43,232 bases of DNA from positions 1 to 43,232 of the forward strand of contig JAJOHG010000220.1 in assembly GCA_021029095.1 (NCBI GenBank), given 5' to 3'. Below are positions 30,294 through 41,339 of the stretch, piece after piece. The position numbers and the translations under genes are program-made. This DNA is from Phellopilus nigrolimitatus (taxonomy: Eukaryota; Basidiomycota; Agaricomycetes; Hymenochaetales; Hymenochaetaceae). Positions within the stretch are counted from its first letter, which is position 1; each line of letters opens with the position of its first letter. Below the pieces are notes generated by a model. That model was given only the letters and a program-made list of their open reading frames with translations. It was not told the origin of the DNA and did not search any database.

Positions 30294-32066
30294 ATGGCAC
30301 CTCCTCAAGTTGTTCAATGGGTCAGACAGACATATCCAAAACCGCGTGTGGCTGAAGTATGTGTCACTTCTTTCACCTGTTGCGTCATAGGCAAACTCAC
30401 TGCGTCGGTCCAGGAATGGCTAGATGCTTGTTGCGCATGGTTGGTTGACGATATGAATATCAATCCAGACACTCAAACCGATGAGTTCATCATGAACGTC
30501 GAGACGCAGCTGCTCGAATCCAATCTGTGCGAATCCATGGTGGATGGCACAGGGTTTCCTTTGAACGCGATGACAATGAACAATGCGAGGATAGGAAGGA
30601 CACCCATCCTGGTGGAGGTCACGTCGATTACAGAAATAGGGCATAGCGCATTCAATTTGCATAATACGCGGCAGATGCGGATTGAAAGGGCTGATTTGGC
30701 GGGCCTGGCTCTCGAGGAGGGCGCGGAGAACGATGAGGGCCCCATTCCAAATTACCCACACACGATGCTGAAGCTCGAAGTGTGCGATGGCTCGGTGACG
30801 CTTCCTGCGATCGAATACAGAGCGCTGCCAGAACTCAAGCTTGGAGAGACGCCTTTAGGCTTTAAGGTCTGGCTTCCATCTATAAGAGATTAAACGCGTC
30901 CATCTGATCGTCTCGGACAAACATTAGATATTAATCAAAAATGTCTTAATTCGAAAGGGGGTATTGTTTCTAGAGCCAGATGGAGTTGTTCTGAAGGGAC
31001 ACAAGAATGACGATAGAGACGAGTTTCGAGACCGAGATTTCGTGCATGGACTCTATAAACGACTTTGGTGCGCGTTTTTATTCAAGCAATACACATAAAC
31101 ACCGTAGGGTTATTTTCTGACCAAAATGCTAGCAAACCTGTACCGCCTGTCGAAGCAAATGGTGGGGAGAACGACCCGCCGGGAGGCCCTCCTCCTGCGC
31201 CGCCAGCTAACCCTCCACCAGGGCCCGCTGCGCACCCCGCCCAAGTGCGTTCGCCGCTCCGCGAGATCTCCGAGCCGCCAGATGCCATGGACATCGAGGA
31301 TGACGCAGAGCTCCCACGCAAGCGGCGCATCCCCAACCCTCCTGCGCCGTCCGCGACTCTGGCCTCCTCTTCGGGTACGACGCTCGTCGCGTCGCGCTTC
31401 TTTGCAGGGAGCGCGCCGGCGCCGCGCGCATCGTCAACCGGCGGCGGCTCCACCTCCTCCACGATTCGCGTCCTCTCGCACATGTTGTCACCCGCGCGCG
31501 GCGAGCCGATCGATCTCGAGGATTCATCGATGGAGGACCTCGGCCCAGAGCCGGTGCGGTCTCCGGCGCCCGTGCGCTCGGCGGCGGCTTCCGGGAAGCA
31601 GAAGCAGCCCGCACCGGCGCCGCCGCCAGCGCGGGGGAAGGGTGGGGCGCTCGTGGCGGGCGGCAGCTTCGACGAGTTCGATTTCGGGAGCGACGGAGAC
31701 ATCGACGCGGACTTCCTCGCCGAGGTCGAGCGGGCCGAGCAGGCCGCGCTGGGGAAGATGCAGGCGCAGGCGCGGGAGACCTCCCGGCCGAAATTGCAGA
31801 CGAGCGGGAGCACCCGCACGCCCGTCCCTGCTCGTACGCCCGTTTCCCGTCCGCAGGCTTCTCAAGCCCAGTCGCAGTCTAAGCCGCGGACGCAGCCCCA
31901 GCCACAGTCCCTGCGCGCCCCGACTCAGCCCAAGCCGATCCCGCAGGACGTCATCACGATCGAGGACGACGAGGAGGACGACAAAGAGAACGTGCCGGTC
32001 CCGAAGCGCCGCGTGCGGAGGCGCATATCGACGATACCAGACGATGTGATCGACCTTTCCGATTAG
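30294..32066 (+). CDS. RMI1: RMI1-like subunit of the Sgs1/BLM-Top3-Rmi1 complex
   Basis: RMI1 holds the RecQ helicase-topoisomerase III complex together and promotes double-Holliday-junction dissolution. Exons 30294-30356, 30414-30866, 30928-31067 and 31133-32066 give 529 aa. Residues 1-218 are the conserved part: MAPPQVVQWVRQTYPKPRVAEEWLDACCAWL (N-terminal helical DUF1767 region), then the OB-fold section RTPILVEVTSITEIGHSAFNL, YPHTMLKLEVCDGSVTLPAIEY, LGFKILIKNVLIRKGVLFLEPDGVVLKGH. The remaining 310 residues are Pro/Ala/Ser/Gln-rich and presumably disordered. They include acidic patches (EPIDLEDSSMED, FDEFDFGSDGDIDADF) and end DDKENVPVPKRRVRRRI..., a likely nuclear signal. Yeast Rmi1 is 241 aa, so the tail is a large extension. 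A plus-strand alternative frame is a shadow of the GC-rich tail. Confidence 0.85.
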
Positions 32067-32333
32067 GAGTCTGTACGATTGTTTTATTCTACTTATGTTC
32101 ATTGGACTCCCGCTAGGTCGACAACAGTATATACAGCGTGGATTTGTATGTGTACACCAGACATCTCGCCGCCTCCGATATAAAACATGAAGTACAGAAT
32201 GCGCTAAAAGCGATTCTCCCTGTTCGAAAACATTGTACGGTAAAAAGCGAGACGATCTATACAATGAAAGGAAGAGCAACATCTAAATAAACAACGACAT
32301 CAGCAGTAAAGAAAGGAAATAAAAGAAAGGGTA
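32067..32333. other. Intergenic region between convergent RMI1 and SPF31 genes
   Basis: 267 bases holding both 3' ends; AT-rich, with AATAAA-like motifs on either strand (for example TAAATAAA at about 32283). No gene or repeat. Confidence 0.4.
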
Positions 32334-33367
32334 TTATCCGAGGAGAACAGGCTTGGTCTTCTGTTTCTTCTTTTTGGTGTTGGCAAACGACCGCCAGCTG
32401 CCGACGCGCTGCTCTCGGGTCTCTGCATAAGTGAGTCGTCGAAATTTTCGAAATCAGCAAGGAAAGGCGAAAAGAAACGGAGCACGCACCTTCCCAGACT
32501 TTATCGTCCTCAGCCTTGCGCTTCTTCGCGGTCATTTCGTCCTCTTTTTTCTTTGCCTCCAGGCCCTCATTCGCGAGGTTCATCTTGATCGCCCTGCTCG
32601 TATGTGATAGAAAAAAAGGGGAATATAACCGTAAATCGACTCAAATAATATGCACTCGCAGAAGGGCACGCGGGGAGAGGAAGAAGAAAAAACACGCACT
32701 TGCGCCGCCGCACCTCCTCGTCGATGAGGAGCTCCTTCGCCTGCGCACGCAGCTGCGCCTTGAATGGCGGGACGAGCGCGCGCACTCGCGGGTCGGAATC
32801 CTCCGTGCTCAGCGGCAGCGAGTGCGCTTTGAACACGAGCATGCGCGCCTGTGTCACGACCGCGTCGACCTCCTCGCGCTGCTTCTCATCCGCGAGCTCG
32901 GATTCGGCCTGGCCCAGCGTCAGCCGGCGGAAACCACTTTAGACCAGGAGATGAGGGCGACGGACGGACCTTTTTTAACAGATCAAATGCTTCGGGGGCG
33001 CGGGCGTGCTTTGTCTTGTCGGGGTGAATGACTGGGAAGAAGAGCGCTGTGAGCACCGACCGGCGGCAACGACCGCGCATGTCTACGCACAGAGGGAGAG
33101 CTGCCTGTAGCGCTTCTTGATCGCCTCGGGGGTTGCATCCTCGTCTATGTCGAGAACCTCGTACGGGCTACGGTGAACGTGTAAATATCATGTCGGGCTG
33201 GGAGGTTTGGCGGGAACACACTTGAGCTTGAAGGCTTTGAGGATGCGCTCGCACTCCATCTCTCTGTTTAGCTCGGACGCCTCGCGGTTGAGGAGCTTCT
33301 CGAGCTCCGCATCGGATATTGCGAGCGCCGGCGTCGTTGACGACGACGACGAGACGTTGGCGGACAT
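32334..33367 (-). CDS. J-domain splicing-associated protein SPF31/DNAJC8
   Basis: Nuclear J-domain co-chaperone related to human DNAJC8 and fission-yeast Spf31, which associate with spliceosomal complexes; it should stimulate Hsp70. Exons 33367-33222, 33167-33091, 33031-32970, 32908-32700, 32593-32490 and 32422-32334 give 228 aa, close to DNAJC8 (253). The J-domain runs from about residue 49 (NPYEVLDIDEDATPEAIKKRYRQLSL) to the HPD motif at 77-79 (FIHPDKTKHARAPEAFDLLKK). A coiled-coil region follows (AESELADEKQREEVDAVVTQ, AQAKELLIDEEVRRRKAIK), then a basic KKRKAEDDKVWE section and a Lys-rich C-terminus (NTKKKKQKTKPVLLG). The ATG at 33367 is the first in frame. It is divergent from COX11 with a very short shared promoter. 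Confidence 0.93.
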
Positions 33368-33501
33368 ACTGGCGGGTGAGGCTCGGGAGCAACTTCAAGC
33401 TGAAGTGACTGAAAGGGATGTTGGCGGCTTGCAGGTTCCCACGAATACAAATATGTAATCCTTCGGACTCGGTTCCGGAAAAAAGTGTAATAATTATTTG
33501 C
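33368..33501. promoter_or_regulatory. 134-bp bidirectional promoter between SPF31 and COX11
   Basis: Only 134 bases separate the two start codons, so both promoters and 5' leaders overlap here. It includes an AT-rich stretch (ATAATTATTTG) just before the COX11 ATG. The compactness suggests coordinate transcription, which the sequence alone cannot prove. Confidence 0.55.
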
Positions 33502-34554
33502 ATGTCCTTCCGACCAGCGTTCCAGCGCGCTGCATGCGCTCGGGCAGGTCTGGTGAGCTCTTCCTGCTCCCGCAGATAATATGTATTCTTCTGATCAGAG
33601 GCTCTAGTCCCAATTTATATCTAAAGGCGCGTCTGGCGCGCGTTGCGGTTTTCGCCATGATTTCTTTTCGCGGCGAACGTTTGCGACCGAGGCGCCTGCG
33701 GCGCGGCCGCAGCGGATGACGCGGGAAGAAGTATACAAGCAGCGGAACAGGTCACTGCTGATGTACACGACCGCTGTGGTGCGCAATCCCTCCACTTTAC
33801 TCGTTTTCATTGACAAACCGCGTTCGGCAGATCTTCGTGGTCGGCGGGATGTCGTACGCGGCGGTACCGCTGTACCGGGTGTTCTGCGCGGCGACGGGGT
33901 TCGCGGGGACGCCGCAGGTAGCGGGCGCGGGGAAGTTCGCGGCGGAGCGGCTGGTGCCCGTGGAGGCGGCGCGGCGGATCAAGGTGGTGTTCAACGCAGA
34001 CACGTCGGAGGCGCTCCCTTGGCGGTTCGCGCCGCAGCAGAAATTCGTGAGCGTGCTGCCCGGGGAGACGTCGCTCGCGTTCTACAAGGCGCACAACACG
34101 TCGGACCGGGATGTGATTGGGATCGCGACGTATAATGTGACGCCTGACCGGGTGCGTTGCCTCGTTCTCCTCAACAGTGCTGAGGGGCAAGCTAACTTGC
34201 TGCAGGTCGCGCCGTATTTCGCCAAGGTGGAATGTTTCTGCTTCGAGGAGCAGAAGCTGCTTGCCGGGGAGGAGGTGGACATGCCGTTGCTGTTCTTTAT
34301 CGACAAGGACATTCTGGACGACCCGGCGTGCAAGGGGGTGGACAACATTGTGCTGTCGTACACTTTCTTCAAGTGCGTATATAACTCATTTTATTTATAC
34401 TATTAATTTGTTTCTAACTTGTAATTTGTGCAGAGCGCGACGCAACGAGCGAGGACACCTGGAGCCGGACGCGGCGGAGGATGTTGTGCAAAATTCGTTA
34501 GGGTTTGGGGATATGGAGCATGCGCCGAAGGTCGAGGAGCGTGGACGCAGCTGA
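33502..34554 (+). CDS. COX11: COX11, copper chaperone for cytochrome c oxidase CuB
   Basis: Mitochondrial inner-membrane protein that delivers copper to the CuB site of Cox1. Exons 33502-33552, 33608-33778, 33831-34151, 34206-34372 and 34434-34554 give 276 aa. The presequence MSFRPAFQRAACARAGL..RRTFATEAPAAR is basic and typical. A matrix stub (MTREEVYKQRNRSLLMYTTAV) and a single transmembrane helix (IFVVGGMSYAAVPLYRVFCAATGFAG) precede the intermembrane-space beta-sandwich with NVTPDRVAPYFAKVECFCFEEQ. The paired cysteines C191/C193 form the CFCF copper-binding motif. DMPLLFFIDKDILDDP and IVLSYTFFKA complete the conserved core. A hydrophilic tail of about 40 residues is longer than in many homologues. 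All phases close. Confidence 0.95.
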
Positions 34555-34671
34555 AGTTGCCCGTGACCGTCTGTAATATTACTAGTACACGCGCTGTTGA
34601 CCCTGGTCGATGTCGCCGGCCATCTCAAGCTTGTCGCTTAAATCTGTAAATCTATTAAATTCGGAAGAGAA

Positions 34672-37600
34672 ATGCATTTGTCTCCATCATCGTCGGCTAA
34701 CGACAAGAGCGGTACTCGCAGAAAACTCACAAGGGCAAACTCAGGCTCGTTCTCCAACTCGACGTCGACCAATATGGCGACCCACTCCTCCCGCCCCTCG
34801 TCTCTCTTTGCAAACTTCTCCTTCAGACATCGCACAAACTCCGGTCAGCGCTTACAGCCTTTGCCGCCCGTCCGAGAAAGCACAGGGAGTGGGGGCACCG
34901 ACGAGTTTGGAGCCGCTTCCCAGCCGCGAGGAGGAGCGCGCACAACGCCACCCGCGTCAATGGCCTCCGCAGCAACATCAACAGCAACATCGACCCCGGC
35001 CCCGCGAACGAGCATGGCGCTGCTCGACAATCCGCCCTCGCCCGAGCAGCCCTCACCCCCGCCCCCGCGTTCGCCGCCCCAGCCGGCCCCGAAACCCCAG
35101 CTGCACCCCGAGATCCGCTCCATCGTTCAGCTGGCCGCCGCCCACGCCCACAAGGTCTACTTCTCCGGCCCCTTCGTCAAGCACGTCGAGCGCCACACCG
35201 ACGGCAAGGTCGTCGGGAAAGAGGAGCCCTGGCGCGAGGTCTGGGGTCAGCTCGGCGGCACAACTCTCAGCGTGTGGGACATGAAAGAGATCGAGGAGGC
35301 CAGCAAGCGCGGCGCAGAGGTGCCCCCGACCTACCTCAACATCACCGATGCCGTCCGTCTGTTTGTCACCATTCTGCATACACTCTGACTTTATTTTCGT
35401 AGTGCATACATGTCCTTGGAGCCGTCACCATGCCTGGCCCAGACGGCACACCCGTCAAGTACTCAAACGTCGTCACCCTCACCACCGCCGGCCTCAACCT
35501 CATGCTCTTCTCCTGTCCGACTCCCCAGGCTCTCGTCTCCTGGACCGCCGCCCTCCGTCTCGCCGCCTACGAAAAATCGCGTCTCGAGGAGCTATATACT
35601 GCCCACCTCCTTCGCATGTCGCTCAGCGAGCAAGGAGTTTGTGAGTGGCCTCCGTCTCGTCCTTTTTGCTTGCTTTAACGCCTTCCCAGGGAAGGACCCG
35701 CGCTCACCCCTCGTCAACGGCCGTCTCGAGGGCTGGGTCAAGATACGTATCAACGGCCAGACAGACTGGAAGCGGCTCTGGATGTGCGCTCAGGCGAACC
35801 GCAGCCCGGAGGCGAGCGGCGGCAGCGGCGGCGACACTGTTTCGCGCAAGAACCGCATGTCGACCCTCTTCGGGCGCTCCTCACACGAGCCCTCGAACAG
35901 CCTATCCTCCATTACCACGGACGCCTCAGTAGCGATGAGCACGCGCTCGCCGTGCATCGCGCTGTACACGTCGCCGAAGCCGCGGGACCGCAAAAAGCCC
36001 GTGCTGACGCTGGGCAGCATTACGCAAGTGTTTGCGGTCTACCCGGAGCGCCCGGAGCTAATCAGCAGGAGCACGTTGATCAAGACGGAGGGATTCATCG
36101 GCGACGATGACTTGGCTGGGGAGTGGAGAAGCAGGGAAGGCTGGTTGCTGATGATGCCCGAAGCAGAGCAGGGAAAGCTCGGATCCTTGGAGATGCTGAA
36201 GTGGCTTGTGGGTGAGTTAGCTATGTTTATATACCAGTAGGCCTTTGTGCTAACTACGGATTAGGTCTGCATGACGTGTTTTGCTTGTACGGACGACCGA
36301 CCGCTTATACTTGGAACCCTCGGGAGCCTCACTCACTGATGTTCGCTTACCCGGTAGGGCCGCGCAAGGACGTAAGCATTTTGAATTTATTCTGTAAAAG
36401 CATACATTGACTGGTATGTATAGCAGCTGTTCCTCGATCGCGAACTCGCAGAGAGGGTCGACCCACGCGAAGATCGAGGGTCTGTTGTGCGCCAAAGATT
36501 CAAAGACATCCTCATCGAGCGCATGTACGGACAGGAAGCATCGCGAATGTCCATGTCGCTGCCCCACGTGCCTGATATGTCTCCCGCAAACGGCTCCGGC
36601 TTCGGTTCCAGCGGGCCACCCTCGTTGCCGGCCATCCAGGGCGTCTCCGAGCAGCAGCAGCGGTCCCTCTCTCCTCAGCAGAACGGCGGCTTCTCGCTCC
36701 CGCAGCTCCCGCCTCTAAGCTTCGACAGCGCGTCCCAGCCTGCGCCGGGCTCGCTCTCGCCTATTACGGAGCGGACGCAAGAAGACTATAACTCGCGCGC
36801 GAGCACCCAGGACCACGCTCGCGCAGCACCCGGCCCCAGCGGGAGCGGGGGCTCTGCGGCTGCGGTTTCTTCCTCCTCGCGCGCTGGGCCGGTGCAGTCC
36901 GCTATTGAGGAGGAGGGCATACTTGGCGGACAGCGTGTGGAAAGCCCGCTAGGCAACGTACCGTCTTATGATGACCCGCAGCACCAGCAGAACCAGCAGC
37001 AATCACAACCGGCCGGATTCTCCTCTCCCCGAAGTCCGGCACAGAACGCACAGAACGCACGGGGCTTCAGCCAGGACTCGGCTTCGGGCTCACAGGGACT
37101 GTTGACGAGTCCGGCGCGCGGGTTGCGCTCACCGCCGATCTCCCCACAAACGACGGAGAGCTCGTCGAAGTACAGCAGTCCGAGCGTTAGCAACGACCCG
37201 GCGAACGTGCAGCTCCCCACGTCGGGCGCGCATCTGCCCGCGTCAGAGCGCCAGACGTCGCTACCTATGTCGGTGGATGTACGGCGGCCGCTCTCGCCCG
37301 CGAGCGCACGCGGTGCTCAGCACGAACAAGAGCCGCTCAGCCCGATGTCGCACGTCTCGCACGCGACGATGATGACATCGCCGTTCTCAATCAAGGACGG
37401 CGCTTCCGCGCAGGCGTCTGTGTCCGCGTCGGCGTCATGGAGCCACGACGAACCGCCGCCGGCCCCTCCCGCGAAGACGGCTGGCGCGTGGGAACCGGCG
37501 TACAAGCCCCGCACGCGTGAGGCGGAGTACATCTTCGACGAGCCCGGCGCGCTGTACTATGTCCAGCAGCAGCGTCAGGAGGACGCGTCAGCGGCACCGC

Positions 37601-40012
37601 GCCGGGCACCGATAGACGGAGACTCGGATGACTCGGAGCCAGAGTCGGAGCACTCTGTGCTCACGAACCCCATGAGCGTCAACGGCGTCGGGAGCCCGCA
37701 GAAAGCGTCCTCGCCAGTGCACCAGCAGCAGGCGCGCGTGCCGGGGGCGCCTCAGCGCCGCTCGACGCCGATGGGTTTCGAGCACCTCACGAACGTGTCT
37801 GCCGCTAGCGGAAGCGTGGGGAGCGGCCGCTCGGGCTCGCTGGACACGAACTCAATCACCAGTGGTGGTGGCGGCGGCAACGGCGATCACCAGCTTGGCG
37901 GGCCCCGGGCACCGCTTACCAGGAGGCCTTCTGGGGCACGTGCACCGCCACGCGTCGCTGGCAAGCGATTTATTCCCAGCGACTCTCCCTCCTCCATGCC
38001 GCGTGAAGTGGACGAGCAGCCTCCAGTCCAGAACGCACCCCCTATGCCTGCGAACAACCAGCACCACAGCGGCGACAATGATGATGACGACGAGACTGTT
38101 GATGCGCTCGCCGCGCTCAGCTTCCTCGAGCAGCACGACGACGACGGTGTGCCTGCTCCTGCGCAGTCGCCACGGCCGACTCGACAGCAACAAAATTCCC
38201 CGCTAAGCCCGTCCGAGTCTGCGTATGCGCCGATGCCCGCGCCGCCGCAGATCATGGAGCCGGAGGACCGTGCGCCCTCGCCACCGCGGTCGTCGAAACA
38301 TCAGTATCGGTCCTCGTTCGCGCCCTCCAAGCAGGCGGCCGAGCGCAAGGCGCGCTCGCAGGCGCAGCAGGCAGCACACGACGCAGCCGTGCACAAGCCC
38401 GGCAGGCCGAACGGGCGGCAGAAGACGGAGCAGCGTGAGGGAGGTTGGGAGAGCAGCGAGGACGAGGAGGAAGAGGAAGAAGAGGACGAGGATGAGGAAG
38501 AGGACGCGGGCGAGGAGGAAGAGCAGCCGCGCGCTGCGTCAGCGAACAGGGGCGCGACCATCGCTGCCCCTGTCGGGCGCAATCCTGTTTACCAGCAGCA
38601 GATGCGCGGGCTATCCCCGTCTGCCTCCGGCTCCGCGGTCGATGTCAGGGAACAACAGAATCAGCAGCGGGCGGTGCGCACTCTCCCGCAGATCCCTCGC
38701 GGGCGTTCGCCTGCAGGTGCGTCTTCTGGTTATCTGCTAACGCTGGTTTAATTTTACTTAACTTTACCTCCTTGTTTTTCTTCCAGGATCTGATCGTCGG
38801 TACACGTCTGACCAGTACGACGGACCCCGTGACCCGAGCATTGGCCGTCCGCAGACGCAGTATTCCCAACAGCAGTACCAACAGCCGCAATTCCAACCTC
38901 AGGCCAACGCCAACCGCCAGACTATGTGGAGCTCGGTGTTGAATGCTGGACGCGACCCAGCTATGCCTGCGCAACAAGGCAATGTCCGGGACACGTTCGT
39001 GCAGATGGAGTCGCCCGCGGAGACCATGACGAAGGCATTTACACCGCAGGGTTTACTGTCCGCCGGCCTGCAGGACAAGGAAGACCGGTCTGCGAAGCGC
39101 CAGGAGGAGCTCGCGCGCGAGACGGGCGCGTCGCTCATCAACGTGCCGAACAAGCCGCCGCCTCCGCAGATGGGCCTGCTCGGTGCAATCTCCGCGCATG
39201 AGCGCGAACGCAAGCGCGAGGGCGGAGTGGGTGCGGCACTGACGGAGCGAGAGCGTGAAAAGCGGATGGCGGAGGACCGCCAACGTCGCCTCGACGAGCT
39301 CCAGCGTCAGCAGCTCGAACAGCAGCAACAGATGGCCGCACAGTTCGGCGGCGGCGGAATGAACATGTACGGCGGGGGGCTCACACCGCAGATGACAGGC
39401 ATGAACCCTATGATGACAGGTTACGGCTACCCGCCGATGAACCCGCAGCTGATGGGCGGCCCGCAATCGATGTACTTCAACCCGATGTTCAACCCAATGA
39501 TGGCGAACCCTCAGCACATGTACGCCGCGCAGCAGGCGGCTCAGGCGTATCAGCAAGCCATGGTCGCGATGTCGAGCGCCGGTTCGCAGGTCGGCGGAGA
39601 GGGCGCAGGCGGCGGGGGCCCGGGCGGCGGCTCGCCCTCGCAAGCCGCGATGATGGGCGGGAACATGGGCTATGACCCGCGCATGTCGATGATGAGCATG
39701 GGCATGATGGGCCCGATGGGGAGCCCGCTGGGAATGGGCATGATGGGCATGCCTGGCATGGGCTCACCGATGGGGATGCAAATGACTGGAGGCAGCGGCC
39801 CCATGGGTCCTGCGCAGGGTGGGATGGACCCTCGCTTCTCGCTCGGGCCCGGTGCGTTTGACGGCCTGAGCGTGCCGCCTGGCGGGGGCCAGGGCTCGGG
39901 CCAGCAATCCCAGCGTGTATCGTCGTACAATGGCTCTCCGGCGGGCACGCCCGCGCCTCCGCCCGGTCCTCACAATGCGCGCGGCGACGCCGAGCCGACC
40001 CCGCGCGAGTGA
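34672..40012 (+). CDS. CAF120/Skg3-like PH-domain protein (CCR4-NOT associated)
   Basis: Large cytosolic or bud-neck-type protein related to yeast Caf120/Skg3. Caf120 associates with the CCR4-NOT deadenylase; a role here is by homology. Exons 34672-35352, 35403-35640, 35690-36211, 36265-36371, 36427-38716 and 38787-40012 give 1687 aa. After a Ser/Pro-rich N-terminus, the PH region runs from about residue 145 (HPEIRSIVQLAAAHAHKVYF) through TYLNITDACIHVLGAVTMPG and PTPQALVSWTAALRLAAYEK. A second conserved block follows (GRLEGWVKIRINGQTDWKRLWM, PRKDLFLDRELAERVDPREDR). The middle 700 residues are Ser/Pro/Gln-rich and disordered, with a Glu/Asp run at about 38459-38530. The C-terminus has a charged helix (RERKREGGVGAALTEREREKRM), then a Met/Gly/Gln-rich tail. 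The acceptor of exon 5 could be 3 nt upstream. It follows COX11 in tandem after 117 bp. Confidence 0.88.
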
Positions 40013-40352
40013 ACGAAAAACATGCATGGACAGATATGAAAATGAGTTCTATATATTCTCTATCGATTTTCTCGCAATGCTCGGACCATCTAGCTCTCCC
40101 TCACTGCTGGTACGACGAAACATGTGCATTACATACCGCATCCCTTCATTCATTCCATTCCTCTTTTCTGTTTTGGCTCTAGTGTTTTCCTGTTCATTTT
40201 ATTTACTTAGGTGTTAGTTTGTGTATACCCTACTAAGGAGCATGCTTTTTGCTTTATACTTGTCACTCTCCCGCTCACTTTTACTGCTCGTCTAATACGT
40301 TCATTATCGTCTTTTATTCTAAAATTTCGGGTGATCTTCGTCTGCAACTGCG
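40013..40352. other. Intergenic region before EFM4
   Basis: 3' region of the CAF120-like gene and promoter of EFM4. It is pyrimidine-rich from about 40140 to 40340 on the plus strand, as is common upstream of fungal transcription starts. No repeat or RNA gene. Confidence 0.4.
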
Positions 40353-41287
40353 ATGTCCGACCTTCAACCCTCGAAACTAGGCTCGAAAGAATAGTAAGCT
40401 GTCAGAGGGCTTCGGGCCTTGCTATACTAAAATACTGTAACAGCTGGGACAACATCTACGAGGAGGAACTGTCCAACTTCGACGACTTCGGCGATGAGGG
40501 CGAAGTCTGGTAAGCCGGACTCGCACACGTGCCGCATATAAGCACCTCACCACCTCGCCCTCCGGGCGTCGAACAGGTTCGGGCAGGACAGCGTCGAGAA
40601 AATGGTCGCCTGGGCGGCCGCGCACGTCCCGCCGTCCGGCGCGCCCGGGACTGCCCCCAGCATCGTCGAGATCGGAGCTGGAAACGGGAACCTACTCTTC
40701 GCGCTCGCCGACGCGGGGTACGCGCCGTGCCGCCTCGCGGGCGTCGACTACAGCGCGGACGCGGTGCGCCTCGCGCAGGCGGTCGCCGGGCAGCGCGGCG
40801 CCACAGACGTCACGTTCGCCGTCGCAGATTTCTTGAGCGGGCCGCTGTGTCTCGACGTTGAAGGCGCGGAGGTCGGCTGGGACCTCGTGCTCGACAAGGG
40901 CACGTTCGACGCCATGGCGCTCGCGGAGAAGGACGCGGCCGGCCGCAGGCCGTGCGACGCGTACCCGGCAAGAGTCTCTGCGGCATTGAAGCCTGGAGGA
41001 TTCTTTTTGATAACTTGTATGCTATTATGCTTGACAATCCATCTGCTCTTTAAAATCTCATTTGTCTCCCACTAGCATGCAATTTTACACACGAAGAGCT
41101 GCTACGGACCTTCACGACGCCAGAAACCGAATTATCCTACCAGTCAGTACATGCCCTACTCGTTCACCTCATATCACGATTAATTATTTTCCGTAGCTCA
41201 CGGATAGACCACCCGAGTATCTCGTTTGGAGGGGTGAAAGGTAGCACCTACTGCAGTGTAGCATTCCAGAAGACAACAGAAAAATAA
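40353..41287 (+). CDS. EFM4: EFM4/METTL10-type protein-lysine methyltransferase
   Basis: Class I methyltransferase that, in yeast (Efm4/See1) and human (EEF1AKMT2), methylates a lysine of translation factor eEF1A. Exons 40353-40393, 40444-40509, 40577-41016, 41076-41142 and 41197-41287 give 234 aa, near the family size. The N-terminus SKLGSKEYWDNIYEEELSNF and the GDEGEVWFGQDSVEKMV block are diagnostic. Motif I is IVEIGAGNGNL (65-75), the acidic motif II sits in GVDYSADAV, and LDKGTFDAMAL is the conserved post-motif. The C-terminus ALKPGGFFLITSCNFTHEELL ... GGVKGSTYCSVAFQK matches the family. The high GC of exon 3 contrasts with AT-rich flanks. It converges on SGD1, the stop codons being only 52 bp apart. 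Confidence 0.93.
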
Positions 41288-41339
41288 TAAAGATACAGCA
41301 AGACAAACCCACAGATATAGACACTTTTTCCATTATTCT

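Noticed and set aside
31082..31819. 245-codon minus-strand frame antisense to RMI1, and a 307-codon plus-strand alternative frame
   Set aside because: Both arise from the GC-rich, low-complexity tail of RMI1; they are Arg/Ser/Gly-rich shadows with no domain.
37317..38582. Several minus-strand frames antisense to the CAF120-like gene
   Set aside because: Composition mirrors the Ser/Pro/Gln-rich sense strand; no start context, introns or domains.
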